Shown: positions 51,780 through 62,776 of the stretch, piece after piece
Layout: every line of letters starts with the position of its first letter
Numbering within the stretch: the first letter of the stretch is position 1
Assembly (NCBI GenBank): GCA_024803745.1
Contig: JANJXV010000267.1
Coordinates: 56,001-120,000 of the forward strand
DNA length: 64,000 nt
Reading direction: 5' to 3'
Source: Megascapheus bottae
Taxonomy: Eukaryota; Chordata; Mammalia; Rodentia; Geomyidae
Notes under the pieces: model-generated
Told to the model about the DNA's origin: nothing
Database searches by the model: none
Seen by the model: the letters and a program-made list of their open reading frames with translations, nothing else
Made by a program: the position numbers and the translations under genes

Positions 51780-51965
51780 TAGTAATTGAGCCTAGTGGTA
51801 GAGTGCTTGCCTAGCATGCACAAAGACACAGGTTTTATTCCTTATTACAACATACATAGAAAAAGCCAGAAGTAATGAATTCATTGGTAGGGTTCTAGTC
51901 TTGAGAAAACCCAAGGACAGTGGTTAGGTCCTAAGTTCAAACCCAGGAATGGAAGGAAAAAAAAA
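51780..51965 (+). mobile_element. SINE (ID-like dimer), plus strand
   Basis: gtggtagagtgcttgcctagc head, 'gtcttgagaaaacccaagga', ctaagttcaaaccc and an A-run tail. Confidence 0.8.
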
Positions 51966-52324
51966 CAACAAAGTTTCAATCAACATAAGAAAATTAACTA
52001 GACAATGAGCTGGGGATTTTCTGGTCTTCCATGGTTCTGAGGGACAGGAGTGTTAGAAAAGGAATTTTTATAAGACTTCAAATGGAAAGAAATAAATTTC
52101 AAAATTCCCACAAATACCTAAATTGAGACTTTAGTGAGAAGTTGTAACTGAAGGGATATAGGTGTAAGACCTTACTCTCAAGAATCGTTCTTGCTTGGAT
52201 CAAAGGCAAACAGACATATAAACCAAACTTGTGGCCGCTGAATCTAGAAAAAATTCGTGTTCCTCACTTAATGGTTAATAAGCAAACAGCATTGAAACTG
52301 GGTAAGGTAATCCTATCTGGTACT

Positions 52325-52470
52325 TAGGACTTGAGACTCTTATCAGTAGTTAACTCTAGAAAACAGGAAGTGGGGCTGTAGCTCAAGGATAGGGGTTATA
52401 GTCTTCTGCTGAAGTGTTCAGGGACAGGGCCAAGGCCTATGAACTACAAAAAAAAAAGAAAAGAAAAGAA
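52325..52470 (+). mobile_element. SINE 3' part, plus strand
   Basis: gagactcttatcagtagtta, 'gaagtggggctgtagctcaa' and a tail of A-runs with AAAAG units. The 7SL/B1-like head is missing. Confidence 0.65.
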
Positions 52471-52888
52471 AAGAAAGTTTTAAAAAGATGCAAAACAGCA
52501 CAATATTTAGAGTATTTCTCAAAAATAAAAGAAAGGCAGCTATTCCTCAATGTATAAACAAAACAGTATTTGAAAAAAAACAGCTGCAGGTATGCTATAG
52601 ATAGTACTCGGCTTAAAACTGTAGCAATACATAGATGGGTAATTTCAATAAATAGTTCCTGTGATATAAAGAGAGAACTAAAACACAGAAAAACATTATT
52701 GGTCATTGTAAAATATCATTTTCTTAATAGGTTAGGGAGAAAAGCATATTTTTCTCACAAATCAATTTCCACTTTTATATTTTAAAATATCTAACACTTA
52801 GGATGGGAAAGTAAAGTCATTATCTTTACAGTAAGGAATATTTGTATCTCATGTATGTTTGTGTCTTTTTTTCTATGACTCATTTTAG
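52471..52888. other. Intron sequence before the zinc-finger exon
   Basis: AT-rich, with a T-rich polypyrimidine stretch near 52863-52875 that fits the acceptor at 52888. No other feature is seen. Confidence 0.5.
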
Positions 52889-54365
52889 ATGTCCAGGTAA
52901 TGGAAAATGTGTTCAAGACATGCCAGGAAAGTCCACATGAATGTCTTTGTGAAGTAGCAGTTGCAAGTAGTATCGAAGTGGAGGAAAACGTGAGATTTGC
53001 AACAACTTTAAATTTGAGCTCTACACATAATCCAGAGCTGATTAGTAATAACCGTAACAACTTAGGGGTGAGGACTGAGGAGTTCATTAAGTGTCAGAAC
53101 ATGCTTCTGTCTCCTAAGCCTGATGAGATGCATACTGCATATAGATCTCGTATGTCTCCTGTTCTTAAAAAATCCATCGGATATTCAGAGCATTTTATTC
53201 ATGATTGTGACAGTCCAAAAGATCTGCAGTATCATAATTCTGTTCTCCCTGCCCAAGAAATTCTTCAGGGAGGGAGGAAAACTGCTAAATGTACTGTGTA
53301 ATGAAAAATATTGTACTTAACACCGACCATCACTACACATCCGAAAATGTACACAGGAGAGACTCGTCATATATGTAGTGAATGTGAGAAATCTTTCAGT
53401 AATGAAATACGCCTTACAATACCTCAGAGCAAATATCCTGAGATATGTGATGCGTACGTCAAGTGTGAAAATTAATTTCTGAGAAGTCAGACCTGACGCT
53501 CCAACCTCGATCTCCAAGAGAAGACAAACCTTATGAATATGAGGAACGTAATAAAATTTCTGCCCAGAATTCAGCAATCAGCACACATCAGAGATCTCAC
53601 ACAGAAGAGAAATCTTATGAATGGGATAAATGTGGGAAGACTTTTAGACTGAAATCATACCTCACTTTGCACCAGAGAAGAGACACAGAAGAGAAACCTT
53701 ATGAATGTAACAAATGTGAAAAGTCTTTCACCCAGAAGATATACCTTCGAGTTCATCAAATAACACACACAGGAGACAAGTCTTATAAGTGTAATGAATG
53801 TGGAAAGTCTTTCCAAGGGAAGGGAAAACTTCGTGTTCATCAGAGAATACACACAGGAGTGAAACCTTATGAATGTAACCAATGTGTAAAGTCTTTCAGA
53901 CAGAAATCTTCCCTCAAATTTCATCAAAGAACACACACAGGAGAGAAACCTTATGTGTGCAACAAATGTGGAAAGACCTTCAAGTGGAAGTCATATCTTG
54001 ATGGGCATAATAGAACACACACAGGAGAGAAAACTTATGCATGTAGTGAATGCGGAAAGTCTTTCAAATGGAAGGTAAAACTCCATGTTCATCAGAGAAT
54101 ATACTCAGGAGAAACACCTAATGAGTGTAACATATGTGAAAAGTCCTTCACACAGAAGCCAAACCTCAACATGCATAAGACAATTCAAACAGGAGAAAAA
54201 CCTTATGAAGGTAACCGATGTGGAATGTCTTTCAAATGGAAGTCTTCCCTCAAATTGCATCAGAGAACACACACAGGAGAGAAACTGTACGAGTGCATCA
54301 AATGCGGTAAGACCTTCAGATGGAAGTCACATTACAGGAGGCATAACAGAATACACACATATTAG
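52889..54365 (+). pseudogene. Linker and zinc-finger exon, broken
   Basis: The acceptor cattttag ends at 52888 and the linker runs open to TAA 53299-53301. A remnant TGETRHICSECEKSFSN shows a finger in the same frame before a stop at 53473-53475. From about 53475 the other frame holds two degenerate fingers, then intact C2H2 fingers (YECNKCEKSF..., YKCNECGKSF..., YECNQCVKSF..., YVCNKCGKTF...). Three more have one lost ligand (final His to Tyr, final His to Gln, Cys to Gly). A last complete one (YECIKCGKTF...) precedes the stop. TGEKPY linkers are well kept. Confidence 0.88.
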
Positions 54366-54960
54366 AAACCTTAGGAATATAACCAAAGTTGAAAGTCTTT
54401 CGTGCAGTATTCACCCTTCAGGAAGCGTAAGAGAGTTCACACATATGAGAAGCCTTAGCAATGTAATAAATAGGAAAGACTTTTTAGTCTGTGGAAGAAA
54501 ACTCAGCTTGTGTCACAGAACCAACACAAGATAAAACCCTTAATGAATGTAGCAAATGTTCAGTCTTTTCCCCAGAAGGCACAAGTCAAGATTTATCACT
54601 AAACACCCACAGGATAGAATCCTATGAATAAAATGAAAGGGAAATTTTTTTGAAGAACTCATAGTTGAGTTTGCATGATACCACACAGACACAGGATAAA
54701 AATCGTATGAATATAAGAATATGAAAAATCCATCATGAACGTATGACTAAGTATAAAATGCACATAGGAGAGAAAAACCTTATGAATATTACAAATGTGG
54801 AAAGTGTTTGACCTGGAAGGCATACTTCTGTGTTCATCACAAAACTGATTCCCATAGAAGAAAAGAAAACTAATGAATAGAACAAATGTGCAATGACTTT
54901 TAATCAGAAGTCAGTCTTCAGTACATTTCAGAACATACACAATAGAGAAATTCTGAGTAA
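54366..54960 (+). pseudogene. Decayed zinc-finger tail
   Basis: Beyond the stop the DNA still shows finger-like repeats with frameshifts and stops: aagccttagcaatgtaa, aaccttatgaatattacaaa with tgtggaaagtgtttgacctg, and tgcaatgacttttaatcaga. The ancestral protein had more fingers than the open frame suggests. Confidence 0.65.
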
Positions 54961-55104
54961 TGAAAAACATTTAGCTATATATAGAATCTCTGTATATGGG
55001 AGCATTAGGGTAAGTCTTCTAAACAAAGTCAACCTTCAGCAAGCATTAAGAGCACTCACAGAAGAAATAATAGCATGTAGGAAAACCTTTGTCAGAAACC
55101 TCTA

Positions 55105-55274
55105 AAAGCTGACTGTGTGGCTTAGTGGTAGAGTGCTAACCTATCAAGGATGAAGGCCTGGGTTAGATTCCTCAATACTACGTGAAAAGAGCAAGCCAGA
55201 AGCAGCACTGTGGTTCAAATGGTAGAGTGCTAACCTTGAGCAAAAGTACCTCAGGCCCTGAGTTCAAGCCTAAG

Positions 55275-55276
<2 letters not shown>
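55105..55276 (+). mobile_element. SINE (ID-like dimer), plus strand
   Basis: gtggcttagtggtagagtgc head, 'gcagcactgtggttcaaatg', ctgagttcaagcc; its 3' end runs into a (GA)n tract. Confidence 0.8.
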
Positions 55277-55361
<85 letters not shown>

Positions 55362-55460
55362 CAGAGAGAGAGAGACAGAGAGAGACAGAGAGAGACAGAA
55401 AGAGAGAGACAGAAAGAGAGAGACAGACAGAAAGAGAGAGAGAAAGAGAAAAGAGAGAGA
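55277..55460 (+). repeat. (GA)n microsatellite with ACAGAG variants
   Basis: More than 80 bp of perfect GA followed by imperfect GACAGAGA and GAAAGAGA units, all purine on this strand apart from the C interruptions. It is able to form triplex or slipped structures. Confidence 0.95.
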
Positions 55461-55499
55461 AACAGGAACTTCTAAATTTTACAGAGATAGAGAAGGAGA

Positions 55500-55930
55500 G
55501 AGAGAAGGAGACAGAAACTAATTTCTAAACTTTACAGTCTTTCTATTTCCTTACAAATTCGTCTATGTCATTCTTTCTGACAGAAGCACAGAATTCCATT
55601 GTGTGAAAACACCATATTTGATCTACTCATCAACTGACGGGCATCTGGGTTGGTTCCATACCTTTGTTATAGTAAATAGTGCTGTGATAAATGTTATTGT
55701 TCTAGTGAATTTAGTGTGTCCTATCTGGACGATTGTCAAGTAGTGAAATTGCTGGATCACAGGGGAGCTCTATGTTTAGTCTTTTTGGGATACTGCCATA
55801 GTGCTTTCCATAGTGGTTGAACGAGTTTGCAATCCCACCAGCAGTGTAGTAGTGATCCCTCCTGGCCACATCCCCTCCAGCATACGTTATTAGATTTCTG
55901 GATCTTGGCCATTCTAACTGGAGTGAGGAG
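55500..55930 (-). mobile_element. L1 fragment, minus strand (ORF2 C-terminus; sense part of a 5'-inverted insertion)
   Basis: Reverse complement of the ORF2 C-terminal region: attctttctgacag (compare the AVRKND region), catcaactgacgggcatctg (CPSVDEW region), 'catagtggttgaacgagttt' (KLVQPLW region) and 'cacatcccctccag' (WRGCG region). It ends near 'ttctaactggagtgagg', which matches the start of LTPVRMA. Older and more diverged than the array copies. Confidence 0.85.
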
Positions 55931-56420
55931 GAAAAGGGAAAGAGGAACTGAAACTTTCTCTCCTTACAGATGACATGATTCTGTATTTAAAGAACCCTAT
56001 AGACTCTACTCCGAAGCTGCTTGAGCTGATATAAAACTTTGGTAAGGTAGCAGGGTATAAAATTTACCCTCAATGTCAACTGCCTTCCTATATGCCAACA
56101 AATGAGAGGAATGAGGCAAGAATCAGGATAGCAACTCATTTTGCTATCAAAGAAAATAAAATACCTAGGAATTACCTTAGAATGTAAAGCACCTTTTTGA
56201 TGGAACTATAAACCCTGGAGAAGGAAATTAACACAGAACTGAGGAAATGCAAAAACCTATGCTCCTGGTTTGGAAAAAGTAATATTGTAAAAATGGCAAT
56301 CTTGATAGGGACTATCTACAAATTCAGTGCAATATTCATCAATATCCCAATGTCATTCTTTAAAGAAACAGAAGAGGAAATCCAAAATTTCACTTGGAAT
56401 AATAATAGACCCCTTATAGT
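55931..56420 (+). mobile_element. L1 fragment, plus strand (inverted part of the same insertion)
   Basis: It matches ORF2 from 'gggaaagaggaa' (GKEEIKLS region) through 'gatgacatgattctgtattt' (ADDMILYL) to aataataatagacccctt (NNKRPRIA region). Lying head-on to the preceding minus-strand fragment, it has the arrangement of a minus-strand L1 whose 5' part was inverted by twin priming. Relative to a full ORF2, about 0.8 kb between the two parts is missing. Confidence 0.85.
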
Positions 56421-56805
56421 CTGTCTTCTGGCATGATACATAATGTTTAATCTCACCTTCTCCACCAAAATCTCACCTTTCTCATTGAGATATAGGTGGC
56501 CCTGTTTACTAGCAGCAAAGGCTCAAACGCGCAGTTTCAGGTGTCACCACTGCCTCTGTTACTGGGTAGATCCAACTCTGTCATCGATTCTGAGGTCTGC
56601 TCTGGGAGTCTTGGTCACAAGTTGTTCTGTGGCATCTGCTGCCAGCCTGTGCCTATTTGCTTCCTTTTCCTCCAGCAGCCTACAACAGGGAATGAAGTTC
56701 AGGCGCTGATGCTCTCCTTCATATGCAGGGCAGGATGAGCCCAACCCTTCCACATCTTCCTCTTCTAATTTTTGGGAAAAAATGTGCTGGCAAAAGTCCT
56801 CAGGT
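56421..56805. other. Unrecognised sequence, moderate GC
   Basis: Between the L1 fragment and a SINE. It contains an 88-codon minus-strand frame (56559-56825) with an acidic, Leu-Glu-rich stretch. I do not recognise it and it overlaps a SINE at its start, so I do not call a gene. Confidence 0.35.
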
Positions 56806-57022
56806 GTGGCGCATGGCTGATCCACACTTTTAATCCAGGCTGGTCACGAGGCTGAGATCTGAGTATGGAAGTTCCAAGTCACCTAGAACAGGAAAGTCTG
56901 ATAGATTCTTACTACCAAAAATAAAAACAGCTGGGAATGGAATTTGGGCTCAAGTGGTAAAGGGCTAGTCTTGAGTACAAATGCTTAGTGCCCAGGCCCT
57001 GAGGTCAGGCTCCAGCACTGCC
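56806..57022 (+). mobile_element. SINE (composite Geo-type), plus strand
   Basis: tgtggcgcatggctgatcca, gaggctgagatctgagtatg, 'tgggctcaagtggtaaaggg', 'caggccctgaggtcaggctc'. Diverged but complete in order. Confidence 0.75.
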
Positions 57023-57339
57023 AACAACCTCACTTTAGTGAGATTTTAGCTTTATCCATGTAGGCACATCTCACTGGAATCTTTGCTGGTAGAGATAGTC
57101 TTCATAATTTTGACTCAAGGTAAAGGTCCTCCTGGGGTAGTACACAAAAGATGTCATGGAGAGAGGAGCCCCACTTGCTCCAGGGTGTTTTAGATGACCA
57201 TTGTGAGATGGATGGAATAAGACTGGAGACAAGATGAATGCTGGAATCCTGCAATGCTCTTGAATGAGTGGCTGGTGGCTCACCTGAAAGAACTAATTAT
57301 GTCTAAAAAAGAAATCAGGAATTTGTTTTGTTTAGATAA
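57023..57339. other. Intergenic DNA, nothing recognised
   Basis: No gene, RNA or repeat family identified. Confidence 0.4.
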
Positions 57340-57560
57340 TACCTGTAATCCGAGGCATAGTCAGGATCCTGATCTTAGTATTGTGGTTTAAAACCAACCC
57401 AGCAAAGGGAAAAATGCATGAGACTCATACACCCAGTTTAGAGCAAGAACAAAGATTGAAGTAGAGCTGTGGCTCAAGAGCTAGAGTGCTACCTTGAGCA
57501 AAGAAAAGCTAAGAAAAAGCTCCAGGTGTTGAGTTCAAGGCCAGGAATGAAAGAAGGAAG
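57340..57560 (+). mobile_element. SINE (composite Geo-type), plus strand
   Basis: acctgtaatccgaggcatag, atgagactcatacacccagt, gagctgtggctcaagagcta and gttgagttcaaggccaggaa. Diverged. Confidence 0.75.
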
Positions 57561-58786
57561 GTAAAAAAAGGGAAGTATGTGAGGAAGGGAAATATATAAA
57601 TGAAAGAGAGAAGGAACTAGAAATTTAAAACTAGAGAATATTTAAAAGTCATCAGTCCTTCTAAGAAAAGTGTTGGAGTATGGGTTCTATATGTGGTGAA
57701 CTGGAAGCCCAGCAGTGACTTGTTAACCAAAGATTCACCATGATGAGCAAAGGATAGAAATCTGCATGAGCCTCTTAGCGGATGGAGTCACAGAAGAGAA
57801 CATCAGCTCCCATCCCATAGTTAGAAGTATATAGAGATGGGGAAGTTGGCATCACCTTGATGTCATTGTGTCCATGGAGACTGGAAGCCATGGCTCTGTG
57901 AAAGCACAATGTTCTGGTTACTGAGCTGGGAGGCTGAGGAGAGCCAAGTCCTGGCCATGAAGAAATCAGGGTGGCAGCAGAGCAACTCTGCTGCAGTGTG
58001 TGCCTGCTTGGCTGTTCTTATTCTGTGGTGGATCAGGCTGGAGCGGGTGATAGTAACTGTTTTGTGGTCACAAGCCCTTCACCAAGAGCTTCCTCTGGGA
58101 TCCTCATAAGCTACAGGGTGGCTGGTGGTGGGATGTGTGTGGGGTGGAAGTGACAGAGGGATGGATGCATGGCAAGGTGGGTGAAGAGATGAGAGGAATG
58201 ATGAGAGCCCAGTTCATTGGTTTCCATGGTTAATGGGTGGGAGGTAGAGAGGCATGATGGAGGAATGATGGAGGCAGGGGAAGATGGTGACAGAGTGAGG
58301 CCATCTGTAGTGCCAGCCTGGCCATCATCTGAAGCCCATAGGCAGCTTCCTGATCCTTCACTTAGTCCTGCTCCTTGTGGAGGGAATGTCACGTGTACCC
58401 AGAGCTAGGGGTGGGGCAATGTTAGTGGCACCTGGAAAACCATTGGCCTCTACCTGGGTGAGGGGTGGTTATGGCTCCCATGCTGGGTGGCCTGATAGCT
58501 ATGGAACAGATCTCTCCTTAGCTACCACAGTCAGTGGCTGCTCTCCATCTAGGGTTAGGGCACCTGCTCAGCCATCAGGACACCCCATGCCAAGACAGAG
58601 GCCTACAATTCAGATGGCAGCACAGGGGTGAAGATGATCTCACCGTAGCCCTAGTTACATGGCTGCCCCAGCATAAAGGACAGGATGAGCTGGGGGAAGA
58701 TGTTCTCTGTGTTTTTCCACAGGCTATCCCGGCCTCTTCTTGTGTCTGATTAGACCAAGAGAGTACCAGGTTCCCTCTCATACTCC
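57561..58786. other. Intergenic DNA of higher GC, no gene recognised
   Basis: 1.2 kb without recognisable repeat or gene. Short open frames occur on both strands but overlap each other and show no domain. It may be intron or flank of a lost gene. Confidence 0.4.
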
Positions 58787-58915
58787 TGGTTCTTTTTCTT
58801 TTACAGTCATGAGGCTTGAACTCAGGTCCTGGGTACTGTCCCTGAGCTCTTTTGCTCAAGGTTGATGCTCTACCATTTGAACCATAGTGCCATTTCCAGC
58901 TTTTCCTTTTCATGT
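58787..58915 (-). mobile_element. SINE second module, minus strand
   Basis: 'cttgaactcaggtcctgggt', 'ctgagctcttttgctcaagg', 'accatttgaaccatagtgcc' after a T-rich start: an inverted copy. Confidence 0.8.
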
Positions 58916-59852
58916 GGATCTCTGATATGTCCAGTACTGTGCCTGCAGGGAGGCACTCACCCCACAGACAGAGCCACCTCTGCCGTGACTGTGACTGCCC
59001 ACAACCCTCACACCCACTCCTTGCACACCCCTCGACTCCAGTTTTAGCTCCTCTTGGACTGGGTGTCCAGCCTACCCCTTCCTACACTCACAAAGGGTCT
59101 ACAATTGTCTTCCCAGGGTCCTTTCTTCTGCCAGCCAGAGTACAGACTGTGCACATCTTGACGATCACAGAGCTCAAAGCCAAAGGCTGAGATGCAGAAG
59201 GGGGTGACCCAGTAGCTGCACAGGGCCCATGGATCATCCTGTGCATCCCCCAGCCTGTGACTTCCCGCACCCCCTTGGCAGTTAACTGGAAATGAGAGTT
59301 TCATGGACTTTCCTTTCTGGACTGGCTTCAAACAGAAGCTATGCACAGTTTTCAAACCATACCCTACTGAAGAAGGGAAGCTTGATCTGGTGCTTAACTG
59401 GGTTGCACTTTGGCTCTGTTTGCTATGCCTCACGGGAGGGGGCTCATCATTTGTAGACTAAGATCTCATGACCTTCAAAGCCAAATGCTACCTGAAAGTT
59501 CAGGGTCCCAGCCTATGTGTTGGGCCGGGGTGAATACATTTTCTGTTATGCTGGGTCATCAAACCATGTTTTAAGCTGGAAGTAGGCAGTGCCACATTTG
59601 ATAAGAACATCTGCCAGAGATTGTCACCTCATGAAAGCAGATTCTAAATTTGTATTCCATTTCCTGTGGTGTAGAAATCCCCTCCAACTTAGACAGGCTC
59701 ACATCCACCTGCAGGTCACACTCCTAATGCACCCTTGAGTGTCCTCATGGTATTGGGATCTAAGTTTGTAGGGAATGCTGCTTTAGTCCATGAATTAGCT
59801 GGACAAGTGATGACAAACGTGTTGTGGATTAATATGAGAACAATTTAAGAAG
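58916..59852. other. Intergenic DNA, no gene recognised
   Basis: Unique-looking sequence upstream of the GAB-like remnant. A 129-codon minus-strand frame (59044-59433) has no domain I recognise. Confidence 0.4.
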
Positions 59853-60025
59853 CCCTGGAGGAGCATCAACCTGACCCTCTGTGGTGCTATAAATCTGATA
59901 GGATGTTCCAGACTGAGAAACAATCACATGGCTTTGTGTTTAGCATCGAGACAAGTGAGTGCATGTCTTAGCTGTCAGCCAATACAGAGGAGGACATGAA
60001 TAAGTGGGTGGAAAGCATCTGTCAG
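59853..60025 (+). pseudogene. GAB-family PH-domain remnant
   Basis: Three pieces of a GRB2-associated-binder PH domain appear in order: INLTLC (about 59859, one frame), then, after a frame change, HGFVFSIETSE, and LSANTEEDMNKWVESICQ with a TAG (59969-59971) where the family has an aromatic residue before the Leu. In GAB proteins this is the last strands and the C-terminal helix of the PH domain, which binds phosphoinositides at the membrane. The exon neighbours are not seen. The assignment rests on motif recognition only; it is dead because of the frameshift and stop. Confidence 0.6.
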
Positions 60026-60111
60026 ACCCCTGTCTGGGGGCAGGTGGAGAGAACATAGGAAGGTAGATACCATGGCTGTGGTGGGGCCAAAAAAAAGGGT
60101 AAAAGAGGCAA

Positions 60112-60303
60112 AGGAACCAGGTACTGGTAGCTCAAGACTGTCATCCTAGCTACTCAGGAGTTTGAGATCTGAGGATCACAATTCAAAGCCAGCCCAGGAC
60201 AGAAACTCCATGAGACTCTTATCTGCAATAAACTACTGAATGCAAGAAGCTCAAGCTCAGTGACAGCATCCAGGCCTAGCGTTCAAAACCCAGGACTGCC
60301 AGA
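60112..60303 (+). mobile_element. SINE (composite Geo-type), plus strand
   Basis: 'tcatcctagctactcaggag', 'gatctgaggatcacaattca', 'gagactcttatctgcaataa' and gttcaaaacccaggactgcc. Confidence 0.85.
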
Positions 60304-61256
60304 AAAAAGTATCAAAGGACAAGAAGCTGGCCAAAAGTTAGAGGGACTCTATCTTGACAAACAATACAATGATAAGTTGCACTCAGAAGACTTGCACAAA
60401 ATCTGGAAACGCGTGAGACCTATCTATGTATGTTTCCGGTTTGTCTAAATATATATGTTTATGCATTTATATATTAGTATAGAGAGACAGATCAATACAT
60501 ATGACTATACATATATGCATAGCCAGACACTTATGGGTGGGTGGTATACTGTGTGAGAGTTTGTGTTTGTGTTTTGTGGATGGCTATCTCTGTTTAAGAA
60601 AGATAGAAAATATGTAAATATCTTTAAAAAAACTTGATAAAATACGGAGAGACCTAAGCTCTTGAGGGAATCGGAAATGACAAGATTATTCACAGGCACG
60701 TTTATCCTTATGGGTTCCTCAGCAAGTTTTAATTTTTTTCATTATTTTCTTTCTTTTTTTGAACCAGTGCTAAGGATTTCTCTCAGGGACCAGGTGCTGC
60801 CAATTACTAATTTTCTCATGGCTGGTACAAGAGGAACTGAGCCACAGTTCCACTTTTGCCTTATTTATTCGTGCTTAACTGAAGATAAAGATTTCTATCA
60901 GTGACTTTCTTTCAGGGGCTGGATTCTAACGAGGATCCCCAGACCTCAGGCTTCTCTATAGCTACAATTAACAATATGGGAACCCAGAACTGGGTTCCAA
61001 TGCACAGGGCAAGAAATTGAGTGAATCTCTCAACTCCAATTAGCTATAATAAGCTACAAGTGAAAGACCAATACCTTTGAGGAAAAGATGCTGAGGGTTA
61101 TCACACAGGCCCTATGAGTAAGCCCTAAACCCTGTACACATGTGTGCATGCACACATTGGCAGATACACACACACATGCACACACACAATATCTCAGGCA
61201 ATATTGTATTTTGAATTAATATCCAAAGATTGGACAACAGGATAGCAAGTAATAAC
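60304..61256. other. Intergenic DNA with a possible old SINE and a CA-rich stretch
   Basis: 60740-60870 loosely resembles an inverted SINE (T-run, gaactgagccacagttccac). 61138-61190 is CA-rich with alternating purine and pyrimidine. No gene is seen. Confidence 0.4.
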
Positions 61257-61351
61257 ATCTGTTTTTCTTGTCTACATTGAGGGAAAGGGATAAGTCACAA
61301 GATGCAGAAGCGAAGAATTCAGAGGCAAATGCTGTGAGTGAATAACTTGTA

Positions 61352-61580
61352 AAAAGCACATTTCTTTTCTTTTCTTTTCTTTTCTTTTGTTTTTTTCTGC
61401 CATTCCTGGGGCTTGAACTCAGGGCCTGAGCACTGCTCTTGGCTTTTCCCAAGTCTAGCCCTCTGCCACTTGAGCCGCATTGCCATATGGATTTTTATAT
61501 CTGTGTGATATTAAGGACTCAAACCTAGATCTTCATGGATGCTAGGCAAGCACTCTACCACTGGGCCAAACTCTAAACCC
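61352..61580 (-). mobile_element. SINE, minus strand, inside the inverted S paralogue
   Basis: A CTTTT-repeat tail, then 'cttgaactcagggcctgagc', 'ctctgccacttgagccgcat' and 'gctaggcaagcactctacca'. It corresponds to the plus SINE of the array S copies. Confidence 0.85.
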
Positions 61581-61805
61581 AGATAAAGTATTTATAAATA
61601 GTCATCATCATCATATCAAAATATCCTTTCTCCTACAAAGAATGAACACTTATCTATGTCTGTAAGACTTTTTTTATGTCACCAATGCTTCTGTGATTTT
61701 CCCACTTGCATTTTTACAGATGACAGCACAGATATTCATCAGGAAGAAAAATTGATTACGATACAGAAACCTAACAACGTCCTAGAAGATTGAAGTGAAT
61801 ACTAT

Positions 61806-62000
61806 GTGCAAGATGGCCTGGGTGTTTCATCTATTTGTAGAGTGCTTGGCTACCACACAAAAAGACTCTGGTTTGATTCTGGAGTACTATATACATAGAA
61901 AACGCTGGAAGTGGTGCTGTGGCTTGGTGGGACAGCTATAGCCTAAAGAAAGCCTAAGAACAATGGTCAGGCTCTGAGGTCAAGTCCCAGGACTAGCAAA
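61806..62000 (+). mobile_element. SINE, plus strand, inside the inverted S paralogue
   Basis: gtagagtgcttggctaccac, ggtttgattctggagtacta, 'ggtgctgtggcttggtggga' and 'tcaagtcccaggactagcaa'. It corresponds to the minus SINE of the array S copies. Confidence 0.8.
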
Positions 62001-62776
62001 GAAAATGTGCAAGAGGCAAAATGCAAGCTGAGAAGGCACTGTGAAGCAAAATGTCTTGTGAAGGCTAAGGGGAATAGTGACAGTTAAGTTTGGATCTTAC
62101 CTAAGAAAGGCTCCTTGAGCCTGAGACCAGGCTAGCACTTACGCCTAGTTAATGACTTGGGATTTGAACAAAAAGGTGTGCTGTTTACTACATCCATATG
62201 TGAGGTGGGAAGGGAGATTCAGCCTCCAGTATGTCTTTGGGGAGGTCTTCTGTGAGCAAGGAGCTTTGGTCATTGGGCCTTGAAAGGTGACCCTACCTAC
62301 CTCACAATGGAACAGAATATGGAACCCTGGTAACCAAGCCACTGCATGTGACAACCAGCTCAAGCCAGCTCCCTTGGCCTGTGGCTCAGGAGGAAGAAAG
62401 ATGTTGCTGTGCTGTTGCCAACGGTCAGGAGGCTCGGATCTCAGGCATGAGAGATATGGATCTCTCACTTGAAGAAGTAGATTCTGGACCAGTGCCAAGC
62501 CAAAATTCCTGTATATCAGGCATTTCTCTAGGAAGAAAGCCAGGAAACTCCAGGGCAACTCAGATGAGGTATATTGAGAGGAAACCTATTTGAACCCATC
62601 ATCCTGCCCACACACTACAACCTTCTTGTGTACTTTCAAGTGACTATACTGAGATTAGAGTGTGTCATTTCCAATCTACTCTATTCCAATTCCTCAGTGT
62701 GAAGTGTGGTCCCATTCCTACGTTTGAAATATCCACTGTTTTGCCAACATAATGTGATGGTAAGTCAGCTCAGACT

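Larger units (their letters stand above)
61257..62621 (-). repeat. Inverted, L1-free paralogue of array segment S
   Basis: On the minus strand this matches S from gttgtagtgtgtgg (ends at about 62621) to agacaagaaaaacagat (at about 61257), with clear divergence along the whole length. It includes both SINEs at the same places and orientations relative to S (inverted here: 61352-61580 minus, 61806-62000 plus) and a shorter ATG tract near 61605. Neither side is L1: beyond the two ends the sequence is unrelated to the array. It shows that S existed as an independent segment before or apart from the L1-S tandem unit. Confidence 0.88.

Noticed and set aside
55182..55475. 97-codon Arg/Glu repeat frame
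   Set aside because: It is translation of a SINE plus the (GA)n tract.
57909..58749. Several overlapping frames in a GC-richer stretch
   Set aside because: They overlap on both strands, have no recognisable domain and lack convincing splice or start context.
62145..62558. 137-codon minus-strand frame near the window end
   Set aside because: It is the inverted copy of S. The same stretch in the array copies of S has different, non-conserved open frames.
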